Of a stretch of DNA of 64,000 nucleotides, positions 9,001 through 16,588 are shown piece after piece. A model generated the notes under the pieces. It saw only the letters and a program-made list of their open reading frames with translations. It was not told the DNA's origin and made no database searches. Each line of letters begins with the position of its first letter. Within the stretch, counting starts at the first letter, position 1. The stretch comes from Kofleriaceae bacterium (GTDB lineage Bacteria > Myxococcota_A > Polyangia > Haliangiales > Haliangiaceae). The translations under genes and the position numbers were made by a program. The stretch covers positions 1 through 64,000 of the forward strand of contig JACKDR010000031.1 of NCBI GenBank assembly GCA_020633495.1, given 5' to 3'.

Positions 9001-9327
9001 CGCTTCCAGGACGGCGAGGTGCCGGTGTTCCTGATCAGCCTCAAGGCCGGCGGCGTCGGGCTCAACCTGACCCGCGCCGACACCGTCATCCACTACGACC
9101 CGTGGTGGAACCCCGCCGCCGAGCAGCAGGCCTCGGACCGCGCCCACCGCATCGGCCAGACCCGCCCGGTGATGGTCTACAAGCTGGTCGCGCGCGGCAC
9201 CCTCGAGGAGACGATCTGCCAGATGCAGGACGACAAGCGCGAGCTGACCGCGGCGGCGCTGCGCGACGGCGGCGTCACCCACCTGGCGGCGGACGACCTC
9301 GAGTCGCTGTACCGGCGCCTGATCTGA
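6097..9327 (+). CDS. SNF2-family helicase with N-terminal SWIM zinc finger
   Basis: 1076-aa DNA translocase. Residues C71, C73, C79 and H81 form the SWIM zinc-finger pattern CxCx(n)CxH. After an Ala/Pro linker (about 325-345) and a SNF2-associated region, the helicase core carries motif I LADEMGLGKT (about 634), the DEAQ box (about 736), TGTPIENHLGELWSQ (about 764), SLKAGGVGLNLT (about 980) and HRIGQ (about 1016). Bacterial members are RapA/HepA-like remodelers thought to act on transcription or repair complexes. GTG at 6097 lies 14 bases after a TATGGT hexamer. The gene ends in a strong hairpin shared with the convergent chitinase. Confidence 0.93.
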   Translation: MTPAIPETALRLVAACFDARTFQRGLQYARERRVHVVKAPPWPVVAQVRGGAGYVVTVHYDAAARYLRGVCSCPVGVDCKHAAATALVALADEHARLAGHHDAARQEMVGAWLADLGRSIGQPTAEPRADRVVAYVLDARDGDVGLTILQCPRLKRGGLGTGTVIGALGDPQRGAPRWVEVDDLRRIAMLRAVTRAPAHGTKLALDRVPGDLLLDLAGTGRLFWDGVRNPPLAVGAAITTTLRWTASDDQPDAWRLGVAGALIVVPARDCLYVDPRRHAIGALDLGVAPALVHRLIVGPPVPAAMRATVARSLRPLLREPPADDDAAPAAAPAAPAAAPAADSDPDDVATQPVRPRLRAELDRDHGDRVAVRVVAEARYGDAVFELATWDPARPWPRDLVAEGRLHERLQGLLATLPHGGQATSSLELLADARHLAHAVVPTLLAEGWACELAEDFPHEAPLVDVTFVEHLRPRDDGRDWFGLELGVTIAGRTVPLLPILLQAIRDGQLVVEPGGGAAQVGGGLTLQLPEGELVHVPAERVQRWLRPLVELELNGISADGVVEMPAFVAAELDGEAAGRFGSTAALTAARERLAALLALAPRKEGRGFAGTLRPYQRVGLAWLRFLHDAGYGGLLADEMGLGKTVQLLAFLDGLRAAGKLTAAAPALVVAPRSVVGNWHREATRFAPRLRPTIHLGADRAQQVDALASAPLIITSYQTLLRDLELFRAVGWTTVLCDEAQAVKNADTQLRGAVAALRAHSRFCITGTPIENHLGELWSQLDLAMPGLLGRRAAFDAIFRRPIEKFGAIEPLERLRARIRPFLLRRTKESVELDLPPKTEVVEYVDLDTAQRDLYESLRLTLDDKVRKALIERGIQGTSMMILDALLKLRQCCCDPRLLDLPQARELDASAKLERLMGMLEELVDSERSTLVFSQFTSMLALIEQACDQAGIPCVTLTGATRDRDDVIRRFQDGEVPVFLISLKAGGVGLNLTRADTVIHYDPWWNPAAEQQASDRAHRIGQTRPVMVYKLVARGTLEETICQMQDDKRELTAAALRDGGVTHLAADDLESLYRRLI

Positions 9328-9340
9328 TCCGGACGCGCCG

Positions 9341-9368
9341 CGGCGCGGTCGCGTCCGCGACCGCGCCG
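9341..9368. terminator. 12-bp hairpin between convergent genes
   Basis: CGGCGCGGTCGC-GTCC-GCGACCGCGCCG: a perfect 12-bp stem with a 4-base loop, between the stop of the SNF2 helicase and the stop of the convergent chitinase. It has no T-tract; it would serve both directions. Confidence 0.6.
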
Positions 9369-9388
9369 TCGTCGAGCGCGCGGGGGCG

Positions 9389-11014
9389 CTACTGCAGGCC
9401 GTTGGCCTGGAAGCGGGCCAGGAACCCGTAGGCGCCGACGCCGCCCAGCGAGTTGCAGATCGGGGACGCCGAGCCGGGCGGGCAGTCGACGTCGCGGTCG
9501 TACGACCAGTAGTGGACGCCGGCCATGCCCTTGGCCTTGGCGAAGGTGGTCATGGTGTCGACGTCGTGGAGCGTGAAGTGCTCGCTCTGGACGTCGTTGC
9601 CACCGATCATCGGGGTCAGCTCCATGTTGGCGAACGGCACGCCGTGCTGGGCGTTCAGGTTGTAGGCGGCCTGGATGGCCGACTCGCCCATGTCGCACTG
9701 GCCGCCGTTGACGACGCACACCCCGGCGCCGGGCGCGCCGTAGTCCATCGTCATCAGGTTGACCGTCAGGTAGCTCGGCCAGCTGGTGCCGAACGTGGCC
9801 GCGACCGCGTTCAGCGTGGTCGTGCCGTGGACGTTGAGGCTCTCGGCCAGGCCGCCGAGCGGCTGCGCCGTCGACGCGCCGTTGTTGTTGGCCAGGGTCG
9901 CGACGGTCAGGCTGAAGCGCAGCCCGGGGTAGCTGTCGTGGGCGGTCTTGATGCGCTGGACCAGCTGCGCGATCACCGCCGCCGACTGGCCGGCCTCGAT
10001 GTCGAGGTCGACGCCGACCAGGTGCGGGCCGGCCCAGCGATCGAGGAAGGTGCGGAAGCCGGCGTCGGTGCCGCACGAGAACGAACCGGCGGCGCCGCCG
10101 GTGGACAGGACGTAGTCGAGGCCGGCGGCCTCGAGCAGCGGCACGTTGGCGGCCGCCATCGCGGCGCCGGGGACGCCGCCCCAGTTCTCGCTGCCGCACT
10201 CGCCGGTCGCGAACGCCAGCGTGATCACCTTACCGCCGTGCGCCGCCAGGTCGGAGGCCAGCGGGGTCGCGGTGCCCGACACCTTGGTCGAGATGACGTT
10301 GGTGTTCCAGTTCATGTTGATGCTGGTGTCCTTGTAGGCCGAGAACACCAGGCCGGCGGGCACGGTGCCGCCGCCGCCACCGCCGCCGCCACCGCTCTCG
10401 GTCGGCGCCGCCGCCATCGCGCCACCGCCGCCACCGCCGTCACCACCGCCACCACCGCCGCCACCGCCGCCGCCGCCGCCGCCGCCGGGGCAGGTCTCGC
10501 CGCCGGGCTCGCAGCCGGTGCCCCAGCTCACCGCCTGACAGTGGTAGCCCTGGCCGAGGTTGCTGGTGGTCCAGCCACACGACTCGCCGAGGTGCCCTTC
10601 GCACGCGCTCGGATCGTCGGCCATGTAGACCCACGCCGACGGATCGCACGACGCGTCGCCGCCGCCACCACCACCGCCACCGCCGCCGCCGCCGCCGTCG
10701 TCGCCGCCGCCGCCGCCACCACCGCCGCCGCCACCGCCACCGCCACCGCCCTCGCAGCTGCCCGGCATCCACAGCGCCGGCACCGCGCTCGGCGTCCAGT
10801 CGGGCTGGCTCGTGTGTCCCTGCACACACTGATAGACGGCGCCGTCGAAGCTCACCACCGCGCCGGTGGCGTACGTCGTCCACGCGGCCCACGGCGTCGC
10901 GCCGTCGCACTGCTCGGAGGTCAGGTACGCGACACCGTCGTCGGTGGCGTCGACGCACGCCGCGCCCAGCAGGGCGCCCGCGATCAGCGCGATCAGTCGG
11001 CCATGATTCGTCAT
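9389..11014 (-). CDS. secreted GH18 chitinase-like protein with carbohydrate-binding modules and poly-Gly linkers
   Basis: 541 aa. After an N-terminal signal (LIALIAGALLGAAC, lipobox weak, either a lipoprotein or a normal signal peptide) comes a chitin-binding CBM5/12-like module (WAAWTTYATGAVVSFDG ... VYQCVQGHTSQ), a poly-Gly linker, a Cys-rich module (six Cys, region about 10490-10660), a second poly-Gly linker and a C-terminal GH18 barrel. The GH18 catalytic motif is DLDIE (about residue 337), with MTMDYG and WSYDRD later in the barrel. Likely degrades chitin or related glycans of prey or litter. ATG at 11014 has AGGAGA 8 bases upstream; longer in-frame extension is Arg-rich and rejected. 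Confidence 0.85.
   Translation of the reverse strand: MTNHGRLIALIAGALLGAACVDATDDGVAYLTSEQCDGATPWAAWTTYATGAVVSFDGAVYQCVQGHTSQPDWTPSAVPALWMPGSCEGGGGGGGGGGGGGGGGDDGGGGGGGGGGGGGDASCDPSAWVYMADDPSACEGHLGESCGWTTSNLGQGYHCQAVSWGTGCEPGGETCPGGGGGGGGGGGGGGGDGGGGGGAMAAAPTESGGGGGGGGGTVPAGLVFSAYKDTSINMNWNTNVISTKVSGTATPLASDLAAHGGKVITLAFATGECGSENWGGVPGAAMAAANVPLLEAAGLDYVLSTGGAAGSFSCGTDAGFRTFLDRWAGPHLVGVDLDIEAGQSAAVIAQLVQRIKTAHDSYPGLRFSLTVATLANNNGASTAQPLGGLAESLNVHGTTTLNAVAATFGTSWPSYLTVNLMTMDYGAPGAGVCVVNGGQCDMGESAIQAAYNLNAQHGVPFANMELTPMIGGNDVQSEHFTLHDVDTMTTFAKAKGMAGVHYWSYDRDVDCPPGSASPICNSLGGVGAYGFLARFQANGLQ
10367..10490. repeat. GCC/ACC triplet repeat encoding poly-Gly linker 2
   Basis: Irregular CCG/CCA triplet run on the plus strand, encoding almost pure glycine on the minus strand, broken by one short segment (AMAAAPTES) before the GH18 domain of the chitinase. 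Such tracts can vary in length by slippage. Confidence 0.85.
10657..10750. repeat. GCC/ACC triplet repeat encoding poly-Gly linker 1
   Basis: Second irregular CCG/CCA run, separating the CBM5/12-like module from the Cys-rich module of the chitinase; glycine broken only by a pair of Asp codons. Confidence 0.85.
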
Positions 11015-11210
11015 CGAGATCTCTCCTGTGGTGTTCGAAGCCCGGTCTTGACGTCTCGATGGAGCGCGCGCGATCTCGAACAGGGTCACGAAACTTCGTC
11101 GAAAATCCGCGCGACCACACGGAGCCTCGACCCCCACCACCGGGGCCGCGGGCCCCAGGCCGAGGGCCGCAGCCCTTGCCGCGCCTGCGACGATCCGCCA
11201 ACGTCGCTCC

Positions 11211-11780
11211 ATGCTCCGCGCCGCGCTCGCGATCGTCCCGGCCGCCGTCGTCGTCGGCGCCCTCGCGCCCGCGCCGGCGCGCGCCGAGCCCTGGCACCCG
11301 CGCCTCGACATCGAGCCCGCGGCGTGGCTGCTCGGCGGCTACTCGGTGCACGTCGGCGTCACCCCGCCCGCCGAGCCGCGCCTGGTGCTGTCGGCGGGCG
11401 CGTACGCGTTCGACGTGCCGTCGGCGCTGGTCGACCTCGCCAGCGGCAACCGCGATCAGGGCTGGGACGTGCGCCTCTACCTCGGCTACGGCGCGTTCGC
11501 CGACTACTTCGTCGGCGCCGCGCCGGATCGCGGCTGGGTGGTCGGCGCCCAGCTCGGCGCCCAGCACACCGAGGCCACCCTCGACGGCGAGGCCTACCGG
11601 TTCGTCAGCGCGCTGATCCTGCTCCGCGCCGGCTACGAGTGGCACCCGACGCGCGAGGGCCTGTTCGTGTTCCCCTGGCTCGGCGCCGCGATCACCCGCG
11701 CGATCGCCGGCGACGCCGGGCCCTACGACACGATCCCGGTGACGCCGTACGCGGCGATCGACCTGGGCTGGAGGCTGTAG
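11211..11780 (+). CDS. exported protein, probable small beta-barrel
   Basis: 189 aa, function not recognised. It has a clear Sec signal peptide (MLRAALAIVPAAVVVGALAP, cleavage after ARA) and then alternating hydrophobic/polar strands with aromatic ends (WLLGGYSVHVGV, VRLYLGYGAFADYF, WLGAAITRAIAG) ending in LGWRL, a terminal pattern common in outer-membrane barrels. The stop overlaps the GTG of the next gene by one base (TAGTG), so the two are translationally coupled. No Shine-Dalgarno is evident before ATG 11211. Confidence 0.6.
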   Translation: MLRAALAIVPAAVVVGALAPAPARAEPWHPRLDIEPAAWLLGGYSVHVGVTPPAEPRLVLSAGAYAFDVPSALVDLASGNRDQGWDVRLYLGYGAFADYFVGAAPDRGWVVGAQLGAQHTEATLDGEAYRFVSALILLRAGYEWHPTREGLFVFPWLGAAITRAIAGDAGPYDTIPVTPYAAIDLGWRL

Positions 11781-12682
11781 TGTCCGCCGCGCTCGCGCAG
11801 TGGCGCCACGGCGGCCGCTGGTTCCGCCACCGCGGCCACGCCATCTTCTATCGCGACGACGGCGCCGGCCCGGTGCTGCTGGCGCTGCACGGCTTCCCCA
11901 GCGCGTCGTGGGACTGGCACCCGATGTGGCCGGCGCTGACCGCGCGGTTCCGGGTCATCGCGCCCGACATGATCGGCTTCGGCTGGTCGGCCAAGCCGCG
12001 CCACCACGCCTACTCGATCGACGATCAGGCGACGCTGCACGAGCGCCTGCTGGCGTCGCTCGGCGTCGATCGCGTCCACGTCCTGGCTCACGACTACGGC
12101 GACACCGTCGCGCAGGAGCTGCTGGCGCGCCACCAGGAGCGGATCCGCCGCGGCAGCGCCGCGCTGACCCTGGCGTCGATGTGCCTGCTCAACGGCGGCC
12201 TGTTCCCCGAGACCCACCGGCCGCGCCCGGTGCAGCGGATCCTGGCCAGCCGGCTCGGGCCGGTGCTCGAGCGCGTCGTCGGCAAGCGCGGCTTCGCCGC
12301 CGGGCTGACCGCGGTGTTCGGCCCCGCCACGCCGCCGAGCCCGGCGCTGATCGACGAGCTGTGGACGCTGCTGCGCCACGACGACGGCCACCGCGTCATG
12401 CACCAGCTCATCGGCTACATGGCCGAGCGCCGCGCCCACCGCGCCCGCTGGGTCGGCGCCCTGGTCGACACCGACGTACCGCTGCGCCTGATCGACGGCG
12501 TCGTCGATCCGGTGTCGGGCGCCCACATGGTCGCGCGCTACCGCGAGGTCGTGCCCCACCCCGACGTCGTCGAGCTGCCGGGCATCGGCCACTACCCGCA
12601 GGTCGAGGCGCCCGACGCGGTGCTCGGCGCGTTCGTCGCCTTCCACGACCGGCTCGCGGCGACCGCCGCGGCGCCGGCGTGA
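11780..12682 (+). CDS. alpha/beta hydrolase, MEST/PEG1-like
   Basis: 300 aa. Alpha/beta-hydrolase fold with the oxyanion loop LHGFPSASWDWHPM and a nucleophile elbow LAHDYGDTVAQELL, in which Asp105 replaces the usual Ser, as in epoxide hydrolases and haloalkane dehalogenases. The C-terminal IGHYPQVEAP provides the catalytic His. Several blocks (NGGLFPETHRP, VFGPATPPS, RWVGALV, HYPQ) match what I recall of vertebrate MEST/PEG1, whose substrate is still unsettled. GTG 11780 overlaps the previous stop (TAGTG), which decides the start. Confidence 0.82.
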   Translation: MSAALAQWRHGGRWFRHRGHAIFYRDDGAGPVLLALHGFPSASWDWHPMWPALTARFRVIAPDMIGFGWSAKPRHHAYSIDDQATLHERLLASLGVDRVHVLAHDYGDTVAQELLARHQERIRRGSAALTLASMCLLNGGLFPETHRPRPVQRILASRLGPVLERVVGKRGFAAGLTAVFGPATPPSPALIDELWTLLRHDDGHRVMHQLIGYMAERRAHRARWVGALVDTDVPLRLIDGVVDPVSGAHMVARYREVVPHPDVVELPGIGHYPQVEAPDAVLGAFVAFHDRLAATAAAPA

Positions 12683-12701
12683 ACGCCCGCGCGGCCCCCC
12701 A

Positions 12702-13238
12702 TCAGGCGTGCTCGTGGCGGCGCGCGCAGACCTCGGCGAGCGCGGCCAGGCCGGCGCGCAGGTCGGCGAGCATCGCCGGCTCGGTGACCTCGCCGTCGGC
12801 GTCGACGCGCGCGCGAGAGAACACGTGGGCGCCGCCGTCGACCACCCGCATGCTCATCGTGCGCAGGACCTCGAGCAGCTGGGCGTGGGCGTGGGCCGCG
12901 CCGCCCGGCGACGCGCTGACCACCAGGACCGGCTTGTGGATCGGCTCGGGCGCCGACACCAGCCAGTCGAGCGCGTTCTTGAGCGAGCCCGGCATGCCGT
13001 GGGCGTACTCGGGGCTGCAGATCACGAGCGCGTCGGCGGCGTCGATCAGGTCGCGCAGCGCCGCGACCGGCGCCGGCGCCGGATCGACGTCGCGGTCGGG
13101 GCTGAAGTGCGGCAGCGTGTCGAGGCCGTCGAAGACGGCCACCGTGGTGCCGGGCGGGCCGACCCGATCGACGGCGCGCAGCAGCGCCGCGTTCGACGAC
13201 GTCGTCCGCAGGCTGCCCGAGATGCCGAGGAGCTTCAT
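12702..13238 (-). CDS. NADPH-dependent FMN reductase family protein
   Basis: 178-aa flavodoxin-fold reductase (ChrR/azoreductase-like). GISGSLRTTSSNAALL is the FMN-phosphate loop near the N terminus; LVICSPEYAHGMPGSLKNALDW is the conserved family block around residues 95-115, here split over a window of that size. It reduces quinones, chromate or azo compounds in relatives; the substrate here is unknown. ATG 13238 is preceded 6 bases upstream by TAGCCT and by CTGACG 17 bases further, with no Shine-Dalgarno, so the mRNA may be leaderless. Confidence 0.82.
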   Translation of the reverse strand: MKLLGISGSLRTTSSNAALLRAVDRVGPPGTTVAVFDGLDTLPHFSPDRDVDPAPAPVAALRDLIDAADALVICSPEYAHGMPGSLKNALDWLVSAPEPIHKPVLVVSASPGGAAHAHAQLLEVLRTMSMRVVDGGAHVFSRARVDADGEVTEPAMLADLRAGLAALAEVCARRHEHA

Positions 13239-13244
13239 GGCCGA

Positions 13245-13273
13245 AGGCTAGCCCGTCCCGGCGGCGCCGTCAG
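13245..13273 (-). promoter_or_regulatory. candidate leaderless promoter of the FMN reductase gene
   Basis: Minus strand: CTGACG (13273-13268), 17 bases, TAGCCT (13250-13245), 6 bases, ATG. Transcription would begin at or next to the start codon. Confidence 0.5.
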
Positions 13274-13884
13274 CGTCCCGGCGGCGCCTCGGCGGCCAGC
13301 GCGGCCTGGACCGAGGGGCGCTCGCCGAGGCGCGCGTAGTACGCGGCCAGGCCCGGCCACGCCGTCAGATCGCCCTTGCTGAGCGCCTGCCACGCGCGCA
13401 GGACGTAGAACGCGTAGGGGTCGACGACCGTGAACTGCGCGCCCATCAGGTACGGCCCGTCACCGACCCGCTGCTCGAGGACGCGCAGGCGGCCGCCCAG
13501 GCGATCGAGCAGCGCGGCGCGGTACTCGGCGCCGGCCTTGGCGTTGTAGAGCGGGCTCATCCCCTTGTGCAGCTCGGTGGCGACGAAGTGCAGCCACTGC
13601 ATCAGCTGCCACCGCGCCGGCGTGCCGTACGCGGGCACCAGCCCGGCCTCGGGCTTCAGCTCGCCCAGGTACTGGACCATGATCGCGCCCTCGGTCATGA
13701 CCGTGCCGTCGTCGAGCTCCAGCGCCGGCACGTAGCCCGCCGGGCTGATCGTGCGGAAGTCGACGCCGCCGGCGGTGACCTTGCCGCGCAGATCGACCTT
13801 GACCAGCTCGAACGGCAGCCCGAGCTCGCGCAGCGTGACGTGGGGGGACAGCGAGCAGGCACCGGGGGTGTAGTAGAGACGCAT
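13270..13884 (-). CDS. glutathione S-transferase, beta-class-like
   Basis: 204-aa cytosolic GST. The N-terminal thioredoxin-fold half starts MRLYYTPGACSLSPHVTL, with Cys at position 10 in the place of the catalytic Cys of bacterial beta-class GSTs, and the cis-Pro/Ser-Glu glutathione-binding part GYVPALELDDG ... MTEGAIMVQYL. The all-helical C-terminal half ends normally. It conjugates or reduces electrophiles with glutathione. It is divergent from the Rieske/FAD oxidoreductase; TAGGCC sits 6 bases before ATG 13884. Confidence 0.87.
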   Translation of the reverse strand: MRLYYTPGACSLSPHVTLRELGLPFELVKVDLRGKVTAGGVDFRTISPAGYVPALELDDGTVMTEGAIMVQYLGELKPEAGLVPAYGTPARWQLMQWLHFVATELHKGMSPLYNAKAGAEYRAALLDRLGGRLRVLEQRVGDGPYLMGAQFTVVDPYAFYVLRAWQALSKGDLTAWPGLAAYYARLGERPSVQAALAAEAPPGR

Positions 13885-13928
13885 GACCGTGGCCTACCGC
13901 GGATCGCGGCCGCCGCCAGGGCCAGGGG

Positions 13929-13945
13929 CGCAACAGTGTGTTGCG
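13929..13945. promoter_or_regulatory. 7-3-7 palindrome in a divergent promoter region
   Basis: CGCAACA-GTG-TGTTGCG, perfect, about 45 bases upstream of the GST start and about 65 bases upstream of a TACGGT hexamer (14009-14014) that may be the -10 of the divergent Rieske/FAD gene. A plausible shared operator; the regulator is not visible in the window. Confidence 0.5.
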
Positions 13946-14067
13946 GCCGGCGCCGTCGCGGCGCCGCGCGCGATCGCGCCGCTCCCGGCCCGGGCGCCGT
14001 CGGTCTGCTACGGTGTCGCCGCGCCCGGTGGCCACGCGTCGTGGCGGCGGCGCGCGTGGGAGGCAAC

Positions 14068-15564
14068 ATGGGTGACGCGATCGAGCTCGCGGGGCCGGAT
14101 CTTGCGGCGGGGGCGCCGCTGGCCGACGTCCCCGACGGTGGCAGCCTGCTCGGCCACGCCGGCGGCGAGGCGGTGCTGGTGGTGCGACGCGGCGAGCGGC
14201 TGTACGCGATCGGCGCCACCTGCAGCCACTACGGCGGGCCGCTCGCCGAGGGCCTCGTCGTCGGCGACACCGTGCGGTGTCCGTGGCACCACGCCTGCTT
14301 CGACCTGCGCACCGGCGCCGCCAGCGCGCCCGCGCTGGACCCGCTGCCGTGCTACGCGGTCGAGCGCCGCGGCGATCGCGTCGTCGTCGGCGCCGCGGTG
14401 ACGCCGCCGGCGCCGGCCGCGATCGCGACCCCGGCGCGGGTCGTGATCGTCGGCGCCGGTCCGGCCGGCGCGGTCGCCGCCGAGAGCCTGCGTCGCCTCG
14501 GCCACGCCGGCTCGATCGTCCTGCTCGGCGCCGAGGCGACGCCGCCGATCGATCGTCCCAACCTGTCGAAGGACTACCTCGCCGGCACCGCGCCCGAGGA
14601 CTGGATGCAACTGCGCGACGCCGACTTCTACCGCGCGCAGGGCATCGAGCTGCGGCTCGGCGCCCGCGTCACCGCGCTCGACGTCGCCGGCCACGCCGTC
14701 ACCCTCGAGGGCGGCGAGGTCGTGCCCTACGACGCGGTCGTCCTCGCCACCGGCGCCGAGCCGGTGCGCCTCGACCTGCCCGGCGGCGACCGGCTCCAGA
14801 CCCTGCGCACGCTCGCCGACAGCCGCGCGATCGTCGCCGCCGCCCGCCCCGGCGCCCGCGCCGTCGTCATCGGGGCCAGCTTCATCGGCCTCGAGGTCGC
14901 GGCGTCGCTGCGGGCCCGCGACGTCGAGGTCGACGTCGTCGGCCTCGAGCGCCTGCCGCTCGAGCGCGTCCTCGGCGCCGAGCTCGGCGCCCTGGTCCAG
15001 CAGGTCCACGAGGCCCACGGCGTCCGCTTCCACCTCGGCCACGGCCCCCGCGCGATCGAGCCCGACCGGGTCATCCTCGACGACGGCACCGCGCTCGCGG
15101 CCGACCTCGCGATCGCCGGGGTCGGGGTCCGGCCCCGGGTCGCGCTGGCCGAGGCCGCCGGGCTGGCCATCGACCGCGGCGTCGTCGTCGACGCCGAGCT
15201 GCGCGCCGCGCCCGACGTCTACGCGATCGGCGACGTCGCGCGGTGGCCGGACCCGCGCAGCGGCGAGGCCGTGCGGATCGAGCACTGGATGGTGGCCGAG
15301 CGCCACGGCGAGGCCGTGGCCCGGACCCTGCTCGGCCGCGGCGGCCCGTTCCGGGTCGTGCCGTTCTTCTGGAGCGCGCACCACGACCTGACGATCAACT
15401 ACGTCGGCCACGCCCCCGGCTGGGACCGGCTGGTCGTCGACGGCGACCTCGCCGCCCGCGACGCCGCGGTCCACTACTACCGCGGCGACCGCCTGCTGGC
15501 GGTCGCCACGGTGGGGCGCGATCGCTACGCGCTCGAGGTCGCGCGCGACCTCGAGGCCGGCTGA
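14068..15564 (+). CDS. Rieske [2Fe-2S]/FAD-dependent pyridine nucleotide oxidoreductase (AIFM3-like)
   Basis: 498 aa. The N-terminal Rieske domain has C52-x-H54 and C71-x2-H74 (TCSHYGGP ... RCPWHHACF). A linker leads to a two-dinucleotide-domain reductase: FAD loop IVGAGPAGAVAAESL, NAD(P) loop VIGASFIGLEVAASL and the FAD-binding DVYAIGDVARW. This order is that of AIFM3/AIFL-type proteins and of some ferredoxin reductases fused to their electron carrier. It probably passes electrons from NAD(P)H through FAD to the Rieske centre; the acceptor is unknown. ATG 14068 has GGGAGG 5 bases upstream. Confidence 0.88.
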   Translation: MGDAIELAGPDLAAGAPLADVPDGGSLLGHAGGEAVLVVRRGERLYAIGATCSHYGGPLAEGLVVGDTVRCPWHHACFDLRTGAASAPALDPLPCYAVERRGDRVVVGAAVTPPAPAAIATPARVVIVGAGPAGAVAAESLRRLGHAGSIVLLGAEATPPIDRPNLSKDYLAGTAPEDWMQLRDADFYRAQGIELRLGARVTALDVAGHAVTLEGGEVVPYDAVVLATGAEPVRLDLPGGDRLQTLRTLADSRAIVAAARPGARAVVIGASFIGLEVAASLRARDVEVDVVGLERLPLERVLGAELGALVQQVHEAHGVRFHLGHGPRAIEPDRVILDDGTALAADLAIAGVGVRPRVALAEAAGLAIDRGVVVDAELRAAPDVYAIGDVARWPDPRSGEAVRIEHWMVAERHGEAVARTLLGRGGPFRVVPFFWSAHHDLTINYVGHAPGWDRLVVDGDLAARDAAVHYYRGDRLLAVATVGRDRYALEVARDLEAG

Positions 15565-15583
15565 CCGCGCCCCCGCCTCGCGC

Positions 15584-16327
15584 TCACAGGTGCAGGCGGG
15601 CGGCCAGCGTGAAGCCGATCGTGTCGGCGGAGTTCTCGAGATCCAGCCAGGTCACCGCGGCGCCGACGTCCATCGTGTTCGACGGCGAGAAGAACGCGCC
15701 GACCTGCAGCGGGAGGTTGTCGGCGAAGATGAACGTGGTCGCCGAGTTGCTGATGCTGATGTTGCCGATCGACGTGTTCACGAACGCGTAGATGCTGGGT
15801 GACGCCTGGTACGCGACCCCGACCGGCAGCCCGAGCGCGATCGGCTTGGGATCGCCCGACAGCGCGATCTCGAGCTGGTGGCCCGGCGACACGATCGCGA
15901 GCTGATCGTTGAGCCGGAACTGGACCCGGGCGCCCAGGCCCAGCGGCGCCATGCCCTCGGCGAGCAGGTCGTACCCGGTGCTGACGTCGGCGGCGACGCC
16001 GAGGTTGCCCTCGATCAGGCCGTACGCGGCCTCGACCGCGAGCGTGCCCTTGGCCTCGAACGACGGCGCGAAGCCGAGGTCGTAGCCGACCCCGACCTCG
16101 AGGTGGTCGTCGACGCCGTAGCTGCCGCCGAACCCCAGGCCGATCGAGGTGTCGAGATCCGGGATCAAGAGGATGCCGAGATCGCCGAAGACCGTGATCT
16201 GACCGCCCGGCGTGGTGCGCGGCCGCATGATGATCTCTTGCGGCTGGTTGACCTCGGCGTGCGCGAGGACGGGCTCGGCGACCAGCGCCATGGGGATCGC
16301 GAGCGCGAACAAGTGCTTCGTCTTCAT
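15584..16327 (-). CDS. outer-membrane beta-barrel protein, hypothetical
   Basis: 247 aa with a clear signal peptide (FALAIPMALVAEPVLAHA) and a mature part made of repeated amphipathic strands (LGFGGSYGVDDHLEVGVGYD, VEAAYGLIEGNLGVAADV) ending LAARLHL, a typical barrel C terminus. Function unknown. Strong Shine-Dalgarno GGAGGAG 4 bases before ATG 16327. It is similar in style to the partial barrel protein at the right edge of the window. Confidence 0.7.
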   Translation of the reverse strand: MKTKHLFALAIPMALVAEPVLAHAEVNQPQEIIMRPRTTPGGQITVFGDLGILLIPDLDTSIGLGFGGSYGVDDHLEVGVGYDLGFAPSFEAKGTLAVEAAYGLIEGNLGVAADVSTGYDLLAEGMAPLGLGARVQFRLNDQLAIVSPGHQLEIALSGDPKPIALGLPVGVAYQASPSIYAFVNTSIGNISISNSATTFIFADNLPLQVGAFFSPSNTMDVGAAVTWLDLENSADTIGFTLAARLHL

Positions 16328-16528
16328 GATTCTCCTCCACCTCTTCTGGGGAGCCCCGGGACCGCGACGCGGGCCCCGGCCCCCCTGCAGGACGGACCGC
16401 GGCGACTATGTACGCATCAGGATCCCCAAGGTGCGGACGTGGTGGCAACTTCTTGCCCGATCTGCGCGCTGCGTCACGCTGTCCCGGGGGGGCGATCCGA
16501 CAGCACCGCGTCGCCGCGCCACGGCTGT

Positions 16529-16534
16529 TACGAT
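16529..16534 (+). promoter_or_regulatory. -10-like hexamer TACGAT
   Basis: TACGAT followed by exactly 6 bases and GTG 16541, the start of a 15-codon ORF coupled to the aldolase. Same geometry as nine other genes in this window. No convincing -35. Confidence 0.45.
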
Positions 16535-16540
16535 CCCGCC

Positions 16541-16588
16541 GTGACCACCGCCCGCGCCGACACCCACGCCGCGGCGGGCGCGCCGTGA
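16541..16588 (+). CDS. possible 15-aa leader peptide coupled to the aldolase gene
   Basis: GTG-started ORF of 15 sense codons (MTTARADTHAAAGAP). Its TGA overlaps the GTG start of the aldolase by 4 bases (GTGA). The GTG sits 6 bases after a TACGAT hexamer, which would make it the first codon of a leaderless mRNA. It may be a leader that feeds ribosomes into the aldolase gene; alternatively it marks a one-base sequence error and is really the aldolase N terminus. The peptide has no repeated regulatory codon. Confidence 0.35.
   Translation: MTTARADTHAAAGAP

Noticed and set aside
5773..9282. 1169-codon minus-strand frame under the SNF2 helicase
   Set aside because: Shadow caused by the high GC3 of the helicase; the composition is unlike any protein family.
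16440..16456. second sigma-54 promoter (TGGCAACTTCTTGC)
   Set aside because: GG-GC spacing is 9, not 10, and no gene starts at the right distance.
16408..16584. ATG 16408 as the aldolase start
   Set aside because: Adds 59 Arg-rich residues and would include the TACGAT-N6-GTG promoter-like element; homologous proteins begin near GTG 16585.
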